Positions 1 through 5,697 of a stretch of DNA of 5,697 nucleotides are shown here, one piece after another. Within the stretch, counting starts at the first letter, position 1. Every line of letters starts with the position of its first letter. Source of the stretch: Comamonas sp. (lineage in GTDB: Bacteria; Pseudomonadota; Gammaproteobacteria; Burkholderiales; Burkholderiaceae_C); NCBI GenBank assembly GCA_018384835.1, contig JAHAYB010000042.1:1-5697 (forward strand). Reading direction: 5' to 3'. Both the position numbers and the translations under genes were made by a program. The notes beneath the pieces were generated by a model, which did not search any database, was not told where the DNA came from, and worked only from the letters and a program-made list of their open reading frames with translations.

Positions 1-1
1 C

Positions 2-481
2 ACCACCGGAACCTTCGTCAGCGTTGGCCCCCTACGGGCGCGGGTGATTGCTGCGGGCACGCCCTATATCCAGGATGTGGTCATTACCGGCCTGAACCGC
101 AGCAGCGTCGGCGCTTTGATTTTCCCCACCCCCGCCGTGCGCGAATTGGCCGCTGATTTGCCCGCCGATGCCCCCATGACGCAGGTGCTGGAGCATCCCG
201 CCGTGCTGGCCAAATTCCACACCGTAGTGCAAGCCCTGGTAGCCAGCGCCACCGGCAGCGCCAACCGTGTCAGCCGCCTGATGTTGATGCACCAGAGCGC
301 CAGCAGCGAGCTAGGCGAAATCACCGACAAAGGCAGCCTGAACCAACGCGCCGTGCTACGCCTGCGTGACGATTGCGTGCAAGCCCTCTACACCCCCACC
401 GCTGGGTACACGGTGATTACCACCGAGCCGCCTGCCGCTGCAAGTACGACTGCCCCAGCCCCCGTGCTGGCACTGAAATAA
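2..481 (+). CDS. fcs: Feruloyl-CoA synthase-like acyl-CoA ligase, C-terminal part (5' end outside window)
   Basis: This is the last 159 residues of an ANL-superfamily (AMP-forming) acyl-CoA ligase; the frame is already open at the left edge, so the GTG at 44 is internal and not a start. The fragment opens with TGTFVSVGPLRARVIAAG, the beginning of the mobile C-terminal domain, as in feruloyl-CoA synthases. Near the end is GEITDKGSLNQRAVL; its lysine (fragment residue 110, codon 329-331) matches the invariant A10 lysine needed for adenylation. The family converts ferulate, coumarate or related acids plus ATP and CoA to the aryl-CoA thioester in the cytoplasm. After the usual end of the fold (about residue 130) there is a tail of about 29 residues, the last part rich in Ala, Pro and Thr. 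The stop is 20 bases before the thiolase, consistent with co-transcription. Ferulate specificity is inferred; it could be another aryl-CoA ligase of this subgroup, because the substrate pocket lies outside the window. Confidence 0.85.
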   Translation, partial: TTGTFVSVGPLRARVIAAGTPYIQDVVITGLNRSSVGALIFPTPAVRELAADLPADAPMTQVLEHPAVLAKFHTVVQALVASATGSANRVSRLMLMHQSASSELGEITDKGSLNQRAVLRLRDDCVQALYTPTAGYTVITTEPPAAASTTAPAPVLALK

Positions 482-489
482 AGCCCCCC

Positions 490-495
490 AAGGAG
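490..495 (+). promoter_or_regulatory. Ribosome binding site of the thiolase gene
   Basis: AAGGAG lies six bases before ATG 502, a near-ideal Shine-Dalgarno and spacing. It decides the thiolase start: the frame is open further upstream to a possible start at 373, but that region overlaps the ligase gene in another frame and has no thiolase similarity. Confidence 0.85.
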
Positions 496-501
496 ATTGT
501 G

Positions 502-1746
502 ATGGCTGGATTTTTTAACGCTTTTGACGATGTGTGGCTGCTGGCTGGCCTGCGCACCCCCATGATGGATTACTGCGGCGCGTTTGCCAGCGTCTCGCCC
601 ACCGACCTGGGCATCAAGGCCGCCCGCGCCGTGCTGGCACAGGCGGGCGTGGATGCGGCCGATATTGGCTCTGTCGTAGCGGGCAATATGGCTCCGGGCG
701 ACTGCTACCAGTTCTTTCTGCCGCGCCATATTGGCCTGTACGCCGGTGTGCCCCAGGCTGTGCCCGCCATCATGGTGCAGCGCATTTGCGGCACGGGGTT
801 TGAGCTGTTTCGCCAAGCGGGCGAGCATATCCAGGGCGGCGCTTGCCAGGCGGCGCTGGTGGTGGGCACTGAGAACATGACGCGCAACCCGATTGCTGCC
901 TTCGAGCATCGCAGCGGCTTCAAGCTGGGCGCACCCGTCAACTTCCAAGACTATATGTGGGAGGCGCTCAAAGACCCGGCGGCAGACATCAACATGATTC
1001 AAACCGCTGAGAACCTGGCGCAGCGCTACCGCATCAGCCGCGAAGCGGTGGATGCCTTTGCCGCCCGCTCTTTTGCCCGCGCTCTGGCGGCGCAGGAAAG
1101 CGGTTTTCTGGCCGGTGAAATCGTGCCCGTGGAGAACGAAACCTTCACCCTGGAAGGCTACCAGCCCCGGCGCATCAAGCTCTCGGGCAAAGCGGGCAGC
1201 GCCACCCAGGACAGCCACCCCCGACCCTCGCCGCTGGAGGCTTTGAGCAAGCTGCGCAGCGTCTTTCCCGGTGGGGTGCAGACGGGGGGCAACTCCTCGG
1301 CGCTGGTGGATGGTGCGGCAGCGGCAATTGTGGCCTCGGGCAGCTATATGCAAGCCCAGGGCAAACAGGCGCTGGCGCGAGTGGTGGCCTCTGCCGCTGT
1401 GGGCGTGCCGCCAGAAATCATGGGCATTGGCCCTGCCCCTGCCATTCGCCTGCTGCTAGAGCGCAGCGGCCTGAATCTGTCTGACATTGGCCGCTTTGAA
1501 ATCAACGAAGCCCAGGGCGCACAAACCCTGGCCGTCGCCCAAGAGCTGGGGCTGGATGAGGAGCGCCTGAACGTCAACGGCGGCGCAATCGCCCTAGGAC
1601 ACCCCCTAGCCATGACCGGCGTGCGCTTGACCATCACCCTGGCACGCGAGCTGCAACGCAGCGGCCAGCGCTGGGGCGTGGCCTCGGCCTGTATTGGCGG
1701 GGGTCAGGGCATTGCCTTGCTGCTGGAAAACCCCAGCGCCGCTTGA
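502..1746 (+). CDS. Thiolase (acetyl-CoA C-acyltransferase)
   Basis: A 414-residue thiolase, slightly longer than the usual 390-400. Thiolases cleave 3-ketoacyl-CoA with CoA to acetyl-CoA and an acyl-CoA two carbons shorter. The active-site elements are all visible: nucleophile Cys96 in RICGTGFE, Asn335 in INEAQGAQ, His367 in GGAIALGHPLAMTG, and the second Cys397 in SACIGGGQG. The TAENLAQRY helix (168-176) and the DGAAAAIV region (270-277) are also typical. Several normally invariant neighbours differ: the common NEAFA is NEAQG here, the Gly two residues after HP is Ala, and CGSG is CGTG. This suggests a divergent thiolase subgroup rather than housekeeping FadA or AtoB. ATG 502 is chosen because of the strong ribosome binding site and because similarity starts here. 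Between an aryl-CoA ligase and a 3-hydroxyacyl-CoA dehydrogenase, its likely substrate is a 3-aryl-3-ketopropionyl-CoA, giving an aroyl-CoA; that specificity is inferred. Confidence 0.93.
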   Translation: MAGFFNAFDDVWLLAGLRTPMMDYCGAFASVSPTDLGIKAARAVLAQAGVDAADIGSVVAGNMAPGDCYQFFLPRHIGLYAGVPQAVPAIMVQRICGTGFELFRQAGEHIQGGACQAALVVGTENMTRNPIAAFEHRSGFKLGAPVNFQDYMWEALKDPAADINMIQTAENLAQRYRISREAVDAFAARSFARALAAQESGFLAGEIVPVENETFTLEGYQPRRIKLSGKAGSATQDSHPRPSPLEALSKLRSVFPGGVQTGGNSSALVDGAAAAIVASGSYMQAQGKQALARVVASAAVGVPPEIMGIGPAPAIRLLLERSGLNLSDIGRFEINEAQGAQTLAVAQELGLDEERLNVNGGAIALGHPLAMTGVRLTITLARELQRSGQRWGVASACIGGGQGIALLLENPSAA

Positions 1747-1765
1747 AGTTTCAACGCTTCAACGC
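1743..1765 (+). repeat. Tandem 8-bp repeat with small inverted repeat at the thiolase stop
   Basis: TTCAACGC occurs twice head to tail (1750-1757, 1758-1765) directly after the thiolase stop. TTGAAG (1743-1748) can also pair with CTTCAA (1757-1762), a 6-bp stem with an 8-base loop. No T-run follows, so this is not a convincing terminator; function unknown and possibly chance. Confidence 0.4.
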
Positions 1766-1803
1766 ATCCACGTTTCACCTATCCATAGAAAGAACCCACG
1801 CTT

Positions 1804-2568
1804 ATGCAGATTCAAGGACAAGCGGCCATCGTCACCGGCGGTGGCTCCGGCCTGGGCGCAGCCACCGCCCGCGCTTTGGCGCAGCAAGGGGCAAAAGTTG
1901 CCATTGTGGACCTCAACCTGGACAACGCCCGCGCCGTGGCTGCCGAGATTGGCGGCCTGGCCTTGCAAGCCGATGTCAGCCAGGCCGACAGCCTGCAAAC
2001 CGCCTTTACCCAGGCCAGCGCCGCGCATGGAACGGCGCGTATCCTGATGCACGTCGCAGGCATTGGCACGGCCAAGCGCATCGTCGCCCGAGACGGCAGC
2101 CCCGCCCCGCTGGAAGACTTTGCCCGCGTGGTCAACATCAACCTGCTGGGCAGCTACAACGCCGCCCGCCTGTTTGCCGCCGAATGCGCCGCCCTGCCCC
2201 CCCTGCAAGATGGCGAGCGCGGCGCAATTGTGCTTACCGCCAGCGTGGCCGCTTTTGATGGTCAAGTGGGTCAGGAAGCCTATAGCGCCAGCAAGGCCGG
2301 CATTGTCGGCATGACCCTACCGCTGGCGCGTGACCTGGCGCAGCACGGCATTCGCGCCTGCACCATTGCCCCCGGCCTGTTCGCCACCCCACTCATGGAG
2401 GTGCTGCCCGAGGCCGTGCAGCAATCGCTGGCCGCCTCCATCCCCTTCCCGCAGCGCCTGGGGCATCCCAGCGAGTTTGCCGACCTGGCCTGCCACATCG
2501 TGACCAACGGGCATTTGAATGGCGAGGTCATTCGCCTAGATGGTGCGCTGCGCCTTGCGCCGCGTTGA
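1804..2568 (+). CDS. Short-chain dehydrogenase, 3-hydroxyacyl-CoA dehydrogenase type II (HSD10-like)
   Basis: A 254-residue classical SDR, normal length for the family. It has the Rossmann glycine motif TGGGSGLG (11-18), an Asp36 suited to holding the NAD ribose, catalytic Asn113 in NINLLG, Ser147, and Tyr160-x3-Lys164 in YSASK, followed by IAPG (188-191). The segment RIVARDGSPAPLEDFARVVN and the ending EVIRLDGALRLAPR are characteristic of type II 3-hydroxyacyl-CoA dehydrogenases (HSD10-like), which oxidise 3-hydroxyacyl-CoA to 3-ketoacyl-CoA with NAD. That is exactly the step before the thiolase encoded 57 bases upstream. One deviation: the usual N-x-A-G at the end of strand 4 (NCAG or NNAG) reads HVAG (83-86), losing a structural Asn. 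ATG 1804 is the only sensible start; the purine stretch AGAAAGAA (1787-1794) is a weak ribosome binding site. The aromatic side-chain substrate is inferred from neighbours. Confidence 0.92.
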   Translation: MQIQGQAAIVTGGGSGLGAATARALAQQGAKVAIVDLNLDNARAVAAEIGGLALQADVSQADSLQTAFTQASAAHGTARILMHVAGIGTAKRIVARDGSPAPLEDFARVVNINLLGSYNAARLFAAECAALPPLQDGERGAIVLTASVAAFDGQVGQEAYSASKAGIVGMTLPLARDLAQHGIRACTIAPGLFATPLMEVLPEAVQQSLAASIPFPQRLGHPSEFADLACHIVTNGHLNGEVIRLDGALRLAPR

Positions 2569-2606
2569 TGCACCTTAGTGCCTCTTGTTTGAACGGAAAA
2601 CGCCTT

Positions 2607-3071
2607 ATGAATACCACCGCAACCACTGCCGCCACGGCCACCGCTGCCCCCACCAAAACCACGCAATACCGCTTGCAGGTCATGTTTGGCGACTGCGACC
2701 CGGCAGGCATCGTCTTCTTCCCTAACTTTTGTAAGTGGATGGATGCCTCTTCCCTGAATTTTTTCCGCCAATGCGGCATCCCGCCCTGGAGCGAGCTGCG
2801 CGAGCAAACCGGCATCATCGGCACGCCCTTGCTGGAAATCAACACCAAGTTCTACCGCCCCGCCACCTATGGCGAAACCCTGGTAGTGCATACCTGCATT
2901 GAATCTTGGGCGGCCAAAACCTTTGTGCAGCACCACCAAATTTTCCGCGACGACACCCTGCTGTGCGAGGGGCGCGAAACCCGCGCCTTCTGCATCCATC
3001 CCGCAGGCGGGCGCTTGCAAGCCGTGCCCGTGCCGGACTTTATCCGCCAGCAATGCAGCGCTAGCGCCTAA
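2607..3071 (+). CDS. Acyl-CoA thioesterase, 4-hydroxybenzoyl-CoA thioesterase family
   Basis: A 154-residue single-domain hotdog thioesterase. It contains FGDCDPAGIVFFPNF (28-42 approx.), the hallmark of 4-hydroxybenzoyl-CoA thioesterases; Asp31 matches the catalytic Asp17 of the Pseudomonas CBS3 enzyme. CGIPPW (56-61), GTPLLEI (72-78), ESW followed by KTFVQHH (99-110) and the ending AVPVPDFI also follow that enzyme closely, as I remember its sequence. The reaction is hydrolysis of an aroyl-CoA to the free acid and CoA, the step after thiolytic shortening. The first 18 or so residues, nearly all Thr and Ala, are an extra, probably disordered, N-terminus. ATG 2607 is preferred because GGAAAA (2595-2600) sits six bases upstream. 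An in-frame ATG at 2568 overlapping the dehydrogenase stop (TGATG) would add 13 residues but has no ribosome binding site. Aliphatic acyl-CoA activity, as in YbgC relatives, cannot be excluded. Confidence 0.9.
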   Translation: MNTTATTAATATAAPTKTTQYRLQVMFGDCDPAGIVFFPNFCKWMDASSLNFFRQCGIPPWSELREQTGIIGTPLLEINTKFYRPATYGETLVVHTCIESWAAKTFVQHHQIFRDDTLLCEGRETRAFCIHPAGGRLQAVPVPDFIRQQCSASA

Positions 3072-3147
3072 ATACTGCTGCCTATCGCTGCCAGCACTGA
3101 CTTCTTTCCCTTGTTTTCCCCGCGCTTTTATTTACTTACTTCCCCCT

Positions 3148-3152
3148 AGGAG
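3148..3152 (+). promoter_or_regulatory. Ribosome binding site of the substrate-binding protein gene
   Basis: AGGAG lies eight bases before ATG 3161. Together with the thiolase site it is one of only two strong Shine-Dalgarno sequences in the window, which fits the high expression expected of a periplasmic binding protein. The preceding 3101-3147 is strongly pyrimidine-rich (41 of 47 bases). Confidence 0.8.
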
Positions 3153-3160
3153 ACAACCCC

Positions 3161-4309
3161 ATGCGCCGCACCCACCACTTCACTTTGAAAGCCCTGGCCG
3201 CCGCCACCGCCCTGGCCGCTAGCAGCCTAAGCTGGGCAGACATCACCATTGGCGTGATTGCCCCACTGACCGGCCCCGCTTCTGCCCTGGGCATTCCCGT
3301 TGGCCAGCAAATCAAACTCTGGCCGAAAGAGATTGCTGGGGAAAAGCTCAAAGTCATCGTGATGGACGATGCCACCGACCCCACCCAAGGCGTAACCATT
3401 GCCAAGCGCTTTGTCAGCAGTGACCAGGTGGATGTCATCATGGGTTCAGTTGCTACCCCGGTGGCCGCTGCCATCACCCAAGTAGCGGAAGAGGCGCAGA
3501 CCCCACAAATCTCCTGGTCGCCCGTAGCCACCCCCGAGGGCAAGGACAAATGGCTGTTTCGCCTGCCCCAGTCCAACGCCGTCATGAGCTACGCCGTGAT
3601 TGAGCACATGAAAAAGCAGGGCGTAAAAACCGTCGGCTTTCTGGGCTATAGCGATGCCTATGGCGAAACCTGGTTGCAAGACTTCAAACCCATGGCAGAG
3701 GCGGCAGGCATTAACGTTGGCCTGATAGAGCGGTTTTCGCGCTCAGACACCAGCGTAACGGGGCAATCGGTCAAGCTGGCCGCCTCTAAGCCCGACGCAG
3801 TTTTGGTCGTAGCCTCGGGCAGTGGCGCTGCCATGCCCCACGCCGCCCTGATTGAGCGCGGCTACAAAGGCAAAATTTACCAAACCCACGCCGCCGCCAC
3901 CCGTGAAATGGTGCGCGTAGGCGGCAAGGCGGTGGAAGGCGGCTTCATCGTCTCCGGCCCTGCCGTGCTGGCCGAGCAACTGCCGGCCAACCACCCCTCC
4001 AAGGCCGAATCCATCCGCTACGCCCAGCAGTACGACCAGGCTTACGGCAAAAACTCGCGCACCCAGTTTGCCGCGCACGCTTATGACTCGGTACTGGTGC
4101 TGGAAAAAGCCGTGCCCCTGGCACTGCAAAAAGGCAAACCCGGCAGCCCCGAGTTCCGCGCCGCCCTACGCGATGCCTTTGAGCAGATTGGCCCGCTGGT
4201 CGTCTCCCAAGGCGTACTCAACTGGACACCCGCTGACCACTGGGGCTACACCAACGAAACCGGCGTGATGATGCGGGTCACCAACGGCGAGTTCAAAGTC
4301 GAACCGTAA
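3161..4309 (+). CDS. Periplasmic substrate-binding protein of a branched-chain amino acid/aromatic acid type ABC transporter
   Basis: A 382-residue exported binding protein of the Leu/Ile/Val-binding (Peripla_BP_6) family, normal length. A Sec signal peptide is clear: RR near the start, an Ala/Leu-rich core (about 11-20), and a likely cut after SWA (residue 26), leaving mature DITIGVIAPLTGPAS. There is no lipobox Cys, and no Cys anywhere, so the mature protein should be soluble in the periplasm. Family landmarks are MDDATDPTQG (68-77), VDVIMGS (90-96) and GYSDAYGE (162-169). Relatives beside aromatic catabolic genes, for example CouP of Rhodopseudomonas palustris, bind hydroxycinnamates; this context suggests a similar aromatic acid ligand, but that is inference. 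No permease or ATPase gene is in the window, so the partners must be encoded elsewhere or beyond the edge. It follows the thioesterase by 89 bases and has its own strong ribosome binding site. Confidence 0.9.
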   Translation: MRRTHHFTLKALAAATALAASSLSWADITIGVIAPLTGPASALGIPVGQQIKLWPKEIAGEKLKVIVMDDATDPTQGVTIAKRFVSSDQVDVIMGSVATPVAAAITQVAEEAQTPQISWSPVATPEGKDKWLFRLPQSNAVMSYAVIEHMKKQGVKTVGFLGYSDAYGETWLQDFKPMAEAAGINVGLIERFSRSDTSVTGQSVKLAASKPDAVLVVASGSGAAMPHAALIERGYKGKIYQTHAAATREMVRVGGKAVEGGFIVSGPAVLAEQLPANHPSKAESIRYAQQYDQAYGKNSRTQFAAHAYDSVLVLEKAVPLALQKGKPGSPEFRAALRDAFEQIGPLVVSQGVLNWTPADHWGYTNETGVMMRVTNGEFKVEP

Positions 4310-4337
4310 GCCACCCCGCCCCTTTCACACGACTTAT

Positions 4338-4368
4338 TGCAACCTGACTTCAACCTGCTTGATAGATA
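4338..4368 (+). promoter_or_regulatory. Weak candidate promoter with CAACCTG direct repeats before the acyl-CoA dehydrogenase
   Basis: TTGCAA (4338-4343) could be a -35 box and TGATAGATA (4360-4368) an extended -10, but the spacer is 19 bases and the -10 matches only half the consensus. Inside it CAACCTG occurs twice (4340-4346 and 4351-4357), 11 bases apart, about one helical turn. This could be an operator half-site pair or chance. The 4310-4384 gap has no clear terminator. Confidence 0.2.
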
Positions 4369-4384
4369 CGCGCCCCTTCTCACC

Positions 4385-5697
4385 ATGAACACCTACCGCA
4401 CCCCCTCCTAAGACATGGGCTTTATCGTGCGCCATGTCCTGCAAGCACCCCAGCAACTGGCCGCCATCGAGGCCTTTGCCGAGGTCGATGCCGACTTGAT
4501 GCAGCAGGTACTGGACGAGGCGGGGCGCTTTATCAACGACCACATCGCGCCGCTAAACCGCAGCGGTGACGAAGTCGGAGCGCAATGCCAGGACGGCCAG
4601 GTACGCCTGCCGCCCGGCTTTCGCGACAGCTACCAGGCATTTGTTGCCGCTGGCTGGCCCAGCCTCAGCGCCGCCCCCGAAGACGGCGGCCAAGGCTTGC
4701 CCAGCGTGCTACAAGTGCTGCTGTACGAAGGGCTGCTGGCCGCCAACCATAGCTGGACGATGTCCCCCGGCCTGCTGCACGGCGCTTACCAATGCCTGCG
4801 CCACTACGCCAGCGACGCGTTGAAAGCCCAATACCTGCCCGAGCTGGCCAGCGGCCAAATCCTGCCCACCATGTGCCTGACCGAGGCACAAGCGGGCAGC
4901 GACTTAGGGCTATGCACCACCAAGGCCGAGCGCCAGCCCGATGGCAGCTACCACCTCAGCGGCAGCAAAATCTTCATCAGCAATGGCGACCATGACCTGA
5001 CCGACAACATCCTGCACCTGGTGCTAGCGCGTGAACCCGATGCACCCGCCGGCCCCAGGGGCTTGAGCCTGTTTCTGATACCCAAGCACTACCCCGACGG
5101 CAGCCGCAGCGCCGTCGTGTGCGAGCGCATCGAAGAAAAAATGGGGCTACACGCCAGCGCTACCTGCGTTCTGCGCTTTGAGGCCGCCAAGGGCTGGCTG
5201 GTAGGCCAGGCCGGGCAGGGCTTGAATGCCATGTTCGTCATGATGAACGCCGCCCGCCTGCAAGTCAGCCTGCAAGGGCTGGCACATCTGGATGCGGCCT
5301 GGCAAAAAGCCCACGCCTACGCCCAAGAGCGCCTGCAAATGCGCGCCCCCGGCAAAACCAGCACCAGCCCCATCATCGAACACCCCGCCATACGCCGCCT
5401 GCTCGACACCCAACGCGCCTGGGTCGATGCAGGGCGCGTACTGGCCTACCAAACCGCCCTAGAGCTAGACCTGGCCGAGCACCACCCCAACGCCCAGCGC
5501 CGCCAACGCGCCCAGCAATGGTGCCAACTGGCCACCCCAGTCATCAAAGCCGCCTTTACCGCCCAAGGCTTTACCGGTGCGAGCGATTGCCTGCAAGTCT
5601 TTGGCGGCCACGGCTATATCCGCGAATGGGGCGTAGAGCAACACCTGCGCGATGCCCGCGTCAGCATGATTTACGAGGGCACAAATGAAATCCAGGC
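4385..5697 (+). CDS. Acyl-CoA dehydrogenase, large multi-domain type; in-frame stop at codon 9, 3' end outside window
   Basis: An FAD-dependent acyl-CoA dehydrogenase of the roughly 590-600-residue type; 427 residues are visible from ATG 4415. Family members begin with a short segment of the form TYxxPxxDMxFVxxxVL (AcylCoA_DH_N). Here that similarity starts at ATG 4385 (MNTYRTPS), but codon 9 is TAA (4409-4411); reading resumes in the same frame with DMGFIVRHVL and has no further stop. Effective translation probably starts at ATG 4415, losing about 10 residues. Neither ATG has a good ribosome binding site. Numbered from 4415: flavin-binding MCLTEAQAGSDLG (153-165; TEP is usual), KIFISNGDHD (185-194), EEKMGLHASATC (240-251), NAMFVMMNAARL (271-282), VFGGHGYIREWG (395-406), and IYEGTNEIQ with likely catalytic Glu421. 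It would introduce the 2,3 double bond into a saturated acyl-CoA and pass electrons to ETF. A phenylpropanoyl-CoA-type substrate is inferred from neighbours. The gene may be intact by reinitiation, a young pseudogene, or carry a sequence error. Confidence 0.85.

Noticed and set aside
373..501. Upstream extension of the thiolase to a start at 373
   Set aside because: It would overlap the ligase gene by over 100 bases in a different frame, its residues do not resemble a thiolase N-terminus, and ATG 502 has a strong ribosome binding site.
388..1353. 321-codon open frame on the - strand opposite the thiolase and ligase end
   Set aside because: The + strand encodes a clear thiolase with catalytic motifs. 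The antisense frame is open because of GC-rich codon bias, and its product is His/Ala/Gly/Arg-rich with no recognisable motif.
1759..2265. 168-codon - strand and 171-codon + strand open frames over the SDR gene
   Set aside because: Both lie over the SDR, whose frame carries the full Rossmann and YxxxK motifs; their translations are low-complexity Arg/Pro or Gly/Ala rich.
2280..3053. 257-codon open frame on the - strand spanning the dehydrogenase end and thioesterase
   Set aside because: It crosses two well-supported + strand genes and their gap, shows no family motif, and is explained as a shadow of their codon use.
3058..3067. Perfect 10-bp palindrome GCGCTAGCGC
   Set aside because: It lies inside the last codons of the thioesterase (Ser-Ala repeats). 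Short GC palindromes are expected by chance in such sequence and nothing around it suggests a site.
3076..3096. Possible terminator hairpin after the thioesterase (TGCTG with CAGCA)
   Set aside because: Only a 5-bp stem with an 11-base loop, and the following tract mixes C and T rather than being a T-run.
4566..4995. Small + strand frames within the acyl-CoA dehydrogenase
   Set aside because: They are out of frame with the conserved dehydrogenase motifs, and the translations are low-complexity Pro/Ala/Arg/Gln.

Overview
The window looks like part of a chromosome from a GC-rich betaproteobacterium, most likely Burkholderiales/Comamonadaceae. That placement is inferred from GC-rich codon use and from which protein families sit together; no marker gene is present. 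All six genes are on the + strand with short gaps (20, 57, 38, 89 and about 75-105 bases), so they could form one catabolic operon. There is no RNA gene, mobile element, CRISPR array or phage gene, and no stretch over 300 bases without a gene.

Layout: 2-481 is the C-terminal end of a feruloyl-CoA synthase-like acyl-CoA ligase, cut by the left edge. 502-1746 is a thiolase. 1804-2568 is a short-chain 3-hydroxyacyl-CoA dehydrogenase of the HSD10 (type II) kind. 2607-3071 is a hotdog-fold thioesterase closely resembling 4-hydroxybenzoyl-CoA thioesterase. 3161-4309 is a periplasmic substrate-binding protein of the branched-chain amino acid/aromatic acid ABC family. From about 4385 or 4415 to the right edge is a large acyl-CoA dehydrogenase that continues past the window.

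Together the genes spell out a CoA-dependent beta-oxidation route for an aromatic side chain, such as a hydroxycinnamate or phenylpropanoate. The binding protein would capture the acid, the ligase would activate it, and the acyl-CoA dehydrogenase would desaturate saturated side chains. A hydratase, not seen here, would add water. The SDR would oxidise the 3-hydroxyacyl-CoA, the thiolase would release acetyl-CoA, and the thioesterase would free the shortened aromatic acid from CoA. The substrate is inferred from families and context, not shown by the sequence.

The most notable anomaly is in the acyl-CoA dehydrogenase. Its recognisable N-terminus starts at ATG 4385, but codon 9 is an in-frame TAA (4409-4411) where the family has continuous sequence. 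Reading resumes in the same frame at ATG 4415 and stays open to the window end. This could be a nonsense mutation, an assembly error or a short leader with reinitiation. I found no convincing wholly new system; this is a recognisable catabolic cluster with a few local oddities.
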